64,000 nucleotides of DNA from Blastococcus mobilis (GTDB lineage Bacteria > Actinomycetota > Actinomycetes > Mycobacteriales > Geodermatophilaceae), in contig NZ_FZNO01000024.1 in NCBI RefSeq assembly GCF_900188025.1, forward strand, positions 20,772 to 84,771, in the 5' to 3' direction. The translations under genes were made by a program, and so were the position numbers. Of the stretch, positions 62,355 through 64,000 are shown one piece after another (positions within the stretch are counted from its first letter, which is position 1; every line of letters begins with the position of its first letter). The notes below the pieces were generated by a model. That model did no database searches and was not told where the DNA came from. It saw only the letters and a list, made by a program, of their open reading frames with translations.

Positions 62355-62362
62355 GACGGCGA

Positions 62363-63193
62363 CTACCGTGGGATGGCCACGAAGTTGGTGACCGACGTTG
62401 TCGGGGCCTGCGCGACGGGCTGAAGTTCCTCGCCCACGATCCGCTGCATCGAGTAGCCGAGGCCCACAAGTCCGTCCCACAGCTCCATGGGGTCTAGGCC
62501 AAGCGACCGGCCCGCGTCGGGCTGGAACTCGAAGAGCACGATCGGGCGGTGCTTCTCCAGCACGCGTCGGGCACCTCGGTACGCCAGCACCTCGGCTCCC
62601 TCGACGTCCATCTTAATGAAGGTCACCGGGCCATCGATGAGGTCGTCCAAGAGGCGCACAGGCACGGTCTCCGACCCGGCCGCTCCCGGGTCCGGATCCC
62701 CGATCCGGTTCCGGCTGGGGTCGGCGTGGATCTGCAAGGTCGCCGTGCCCTGTGCCTCGCCCAGCGCTACACGGTAAACGGTGACGCGGTCGGCGTACCC
62801 GTTGAGCTCGAGGTTGCGTTCCAAGACGGCGGCGGCGTGCGACGCCGGCTCCACTGCGATCACCGAGCCGTTCGGGCCGACAAGGTCAGCCAAGATGAGC
62901 GTATAGGCGCCGTAGTGGGCGCCGATGTCCACCACCCGGTCACCGGGGCGCACGAACCTCGAAAGCAGCGCGAGCTCAGGTTCGAACCGGTCCCGGAAGA
63001 TGTAGGCAAGCCGCGCCATGCCGCGCTGCTCCGCAGGGCAGTAGATCCGTCCCCGCCCGAACGGCACCGTGGCCGGCTTCGAGGCGGCCGCGCGAGCCGC
63101 CCAGGTGACTGCGCGGACGAAGGTCCGGGGCCCGGTATAGGCCGGATGATTGGCCATCCACCGCAACTGTCGCCGCACCTGAGTCAGCACCAT
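62363..63193 (-). CDS. FkbM-family methyltransferase
   Basis: A 276-residue SAM-dependent methyltransferase of the FkbM class, common in polysaccharide loci where it O-methylates sugars. GDRVVDIGAHYGAYTLILADL is the SAM motif (shown across two helices), IAVEPASHAA the acidic ribose-binding position, and VTFIKMDVEGAEVLAYRG the FkbM signature KMDVEG. ATG 63193 lies directly after AGGAGG; GTG 63190 is a better-spaced alternative. Its stop lies only 9 bp from the IS630 end, so the insertion just missed it. Confidence 0.88.
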   Translation of the reverse strand: MVLTQVRRQLRWMANHPAYTGPRTFVRAVTWAARAAASKPATVPFGRGRIYCPAEQRGMARLAYIFRDRFEPELALLSRFVRPGDRVVDIGAHYGAYTLILADLVGPNGSVIAVEPASHAAAVLERNLELNGYADRVTVYRVALGEAQGTATLQIHADPSRNRIGDPDPGAAGSETVPVRLLDDLIDGPVTFIKMDVEGAEVLAYRGARRVLEKHRPIVLFEFQPDAGRSLGLDPMELWDGLVGLGYSMQRIVGEELQPVAQAPTTSVTNFVAIPR

Positions 63194-63387
63194 CCTCCTA
63201 CCCCCGTTCGCGCCACCGTGGTGTACGCAGGCGACGCTATCCGGTGGCCCGTATCGGCTCAACCGTCAAGGTGCGGGCGAAGCGTCCGAAGCACTTTATC
63301 GCGGATTATCCTGCGCCCCTCATGGAGCTCCAGCCAGAGATGGACATGGGCCCGAACGCAACGGCGGACACGATGGTGATCTGTAGA

Positions 63388-64000
<613 letters not shown>

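Overview
The window is GC-rich throughout (wobble positions almost all G or C), with many GTG starts, one TTG start, dense 4-bp stop/start overlaps and several apparently leaderless genes. This points to a high-GC actinobacterium. The gene content and style resemble Geodermatophilaceae, but that family-level guess is inference. Nearly the whole window is a surface-polysaccharide (exopolysaccharide/capsule) super-locus; only the last 3 kb is a transposon-scarred edge.

Layout. (A) 1-11.3 kb: tail of a Wzy-type polymerase, a GT4 glycosyltransferase, a FemAB-like acyltransferase, a BY-kinase/Wzz protein whose Walker A lysine is Ala, then a dehydratase - DegT aminotransferase - phosphoglycosyl transferase run facing an acetyltransferase and a flavoprotein. 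The four sugar genes look like a UDP-diacetylbacillosamine-type (Pgl) cassette. (B) 11.4-24.5 kb: PAP2-like protein, glycosyltransferases, a small Cys/His-rich protein, a translationally coupled minus-strand operon (GT2-deacetylase fusion, flippase, GT2, polytopic membrane protein, anchored GH16 hydrolase) and rmlB-rmlD. (C) 25-46 kb: a secreted proline-rich protein with three near-identical 162-bp repeats, an oxidoreductase/aminotransferase pair, ATP-grasp and metallophosphoesterase genes, a secreted lysozyme-like protein, a coupled operon (initiating sugar transferase, two FemAB-like proteins, methyltransferase, Wzz, ligase/polymerase), more glycosyltransferases, a second flippase, and a membrane-anchored GH5 protein whose catalytic domain appears circularly permuted. 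(D) 46-60.5 kb: UDP-glucose dehydrogenase, an LCP protein, two LMW tyrosine phosphatases, a large initiating sugar transferase, an SGNH-like protein lacking the catalytic Ser and His, an intact BY-kinase/Wzz protein, and divergent GDP-fucose genes (gmd, fcl). Between them (50.5-52.1 kb) lies a decayed partial duplicate: pieces of rmlB, ugd and LCP genes. (E) 60.5-64 kb: a phosphatase pseudogene, a complete IS630-type element, an FkbM methyltransferase and a frameshifted IS3-type remnant.

How the genes fit together. Nucleotide-sugar supply (Pgl-type cassette, RmlBD, Ugd, Gmd/Fcl, an oxidoreductase-aminotransferase pair) feeds at least three initiating phosphoglycosyl transferases, about ten glycosyltransferases, two flippases and two polymerase/ligase-like proteins. 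Chain length and export would be governed by one intact and one apparently inactive Wzz-BY-kinase and by the LMW phosphatases. LCP is a candidate for attachment to the wall. GH16, GH5, deacetylase, FemAB-like and methyltransferase genes are candidates for tailoring or trimming. The window probably holds two or three polysaccharide systems side by side. Strongest novelties: the permuted GH5, the kinase-dead-looking BY-kinase paralogue, the decayed duplicate block with a visible deletion junction, twin 55-residue Cys proteins, and a recurring leaderless promoter arrangement.
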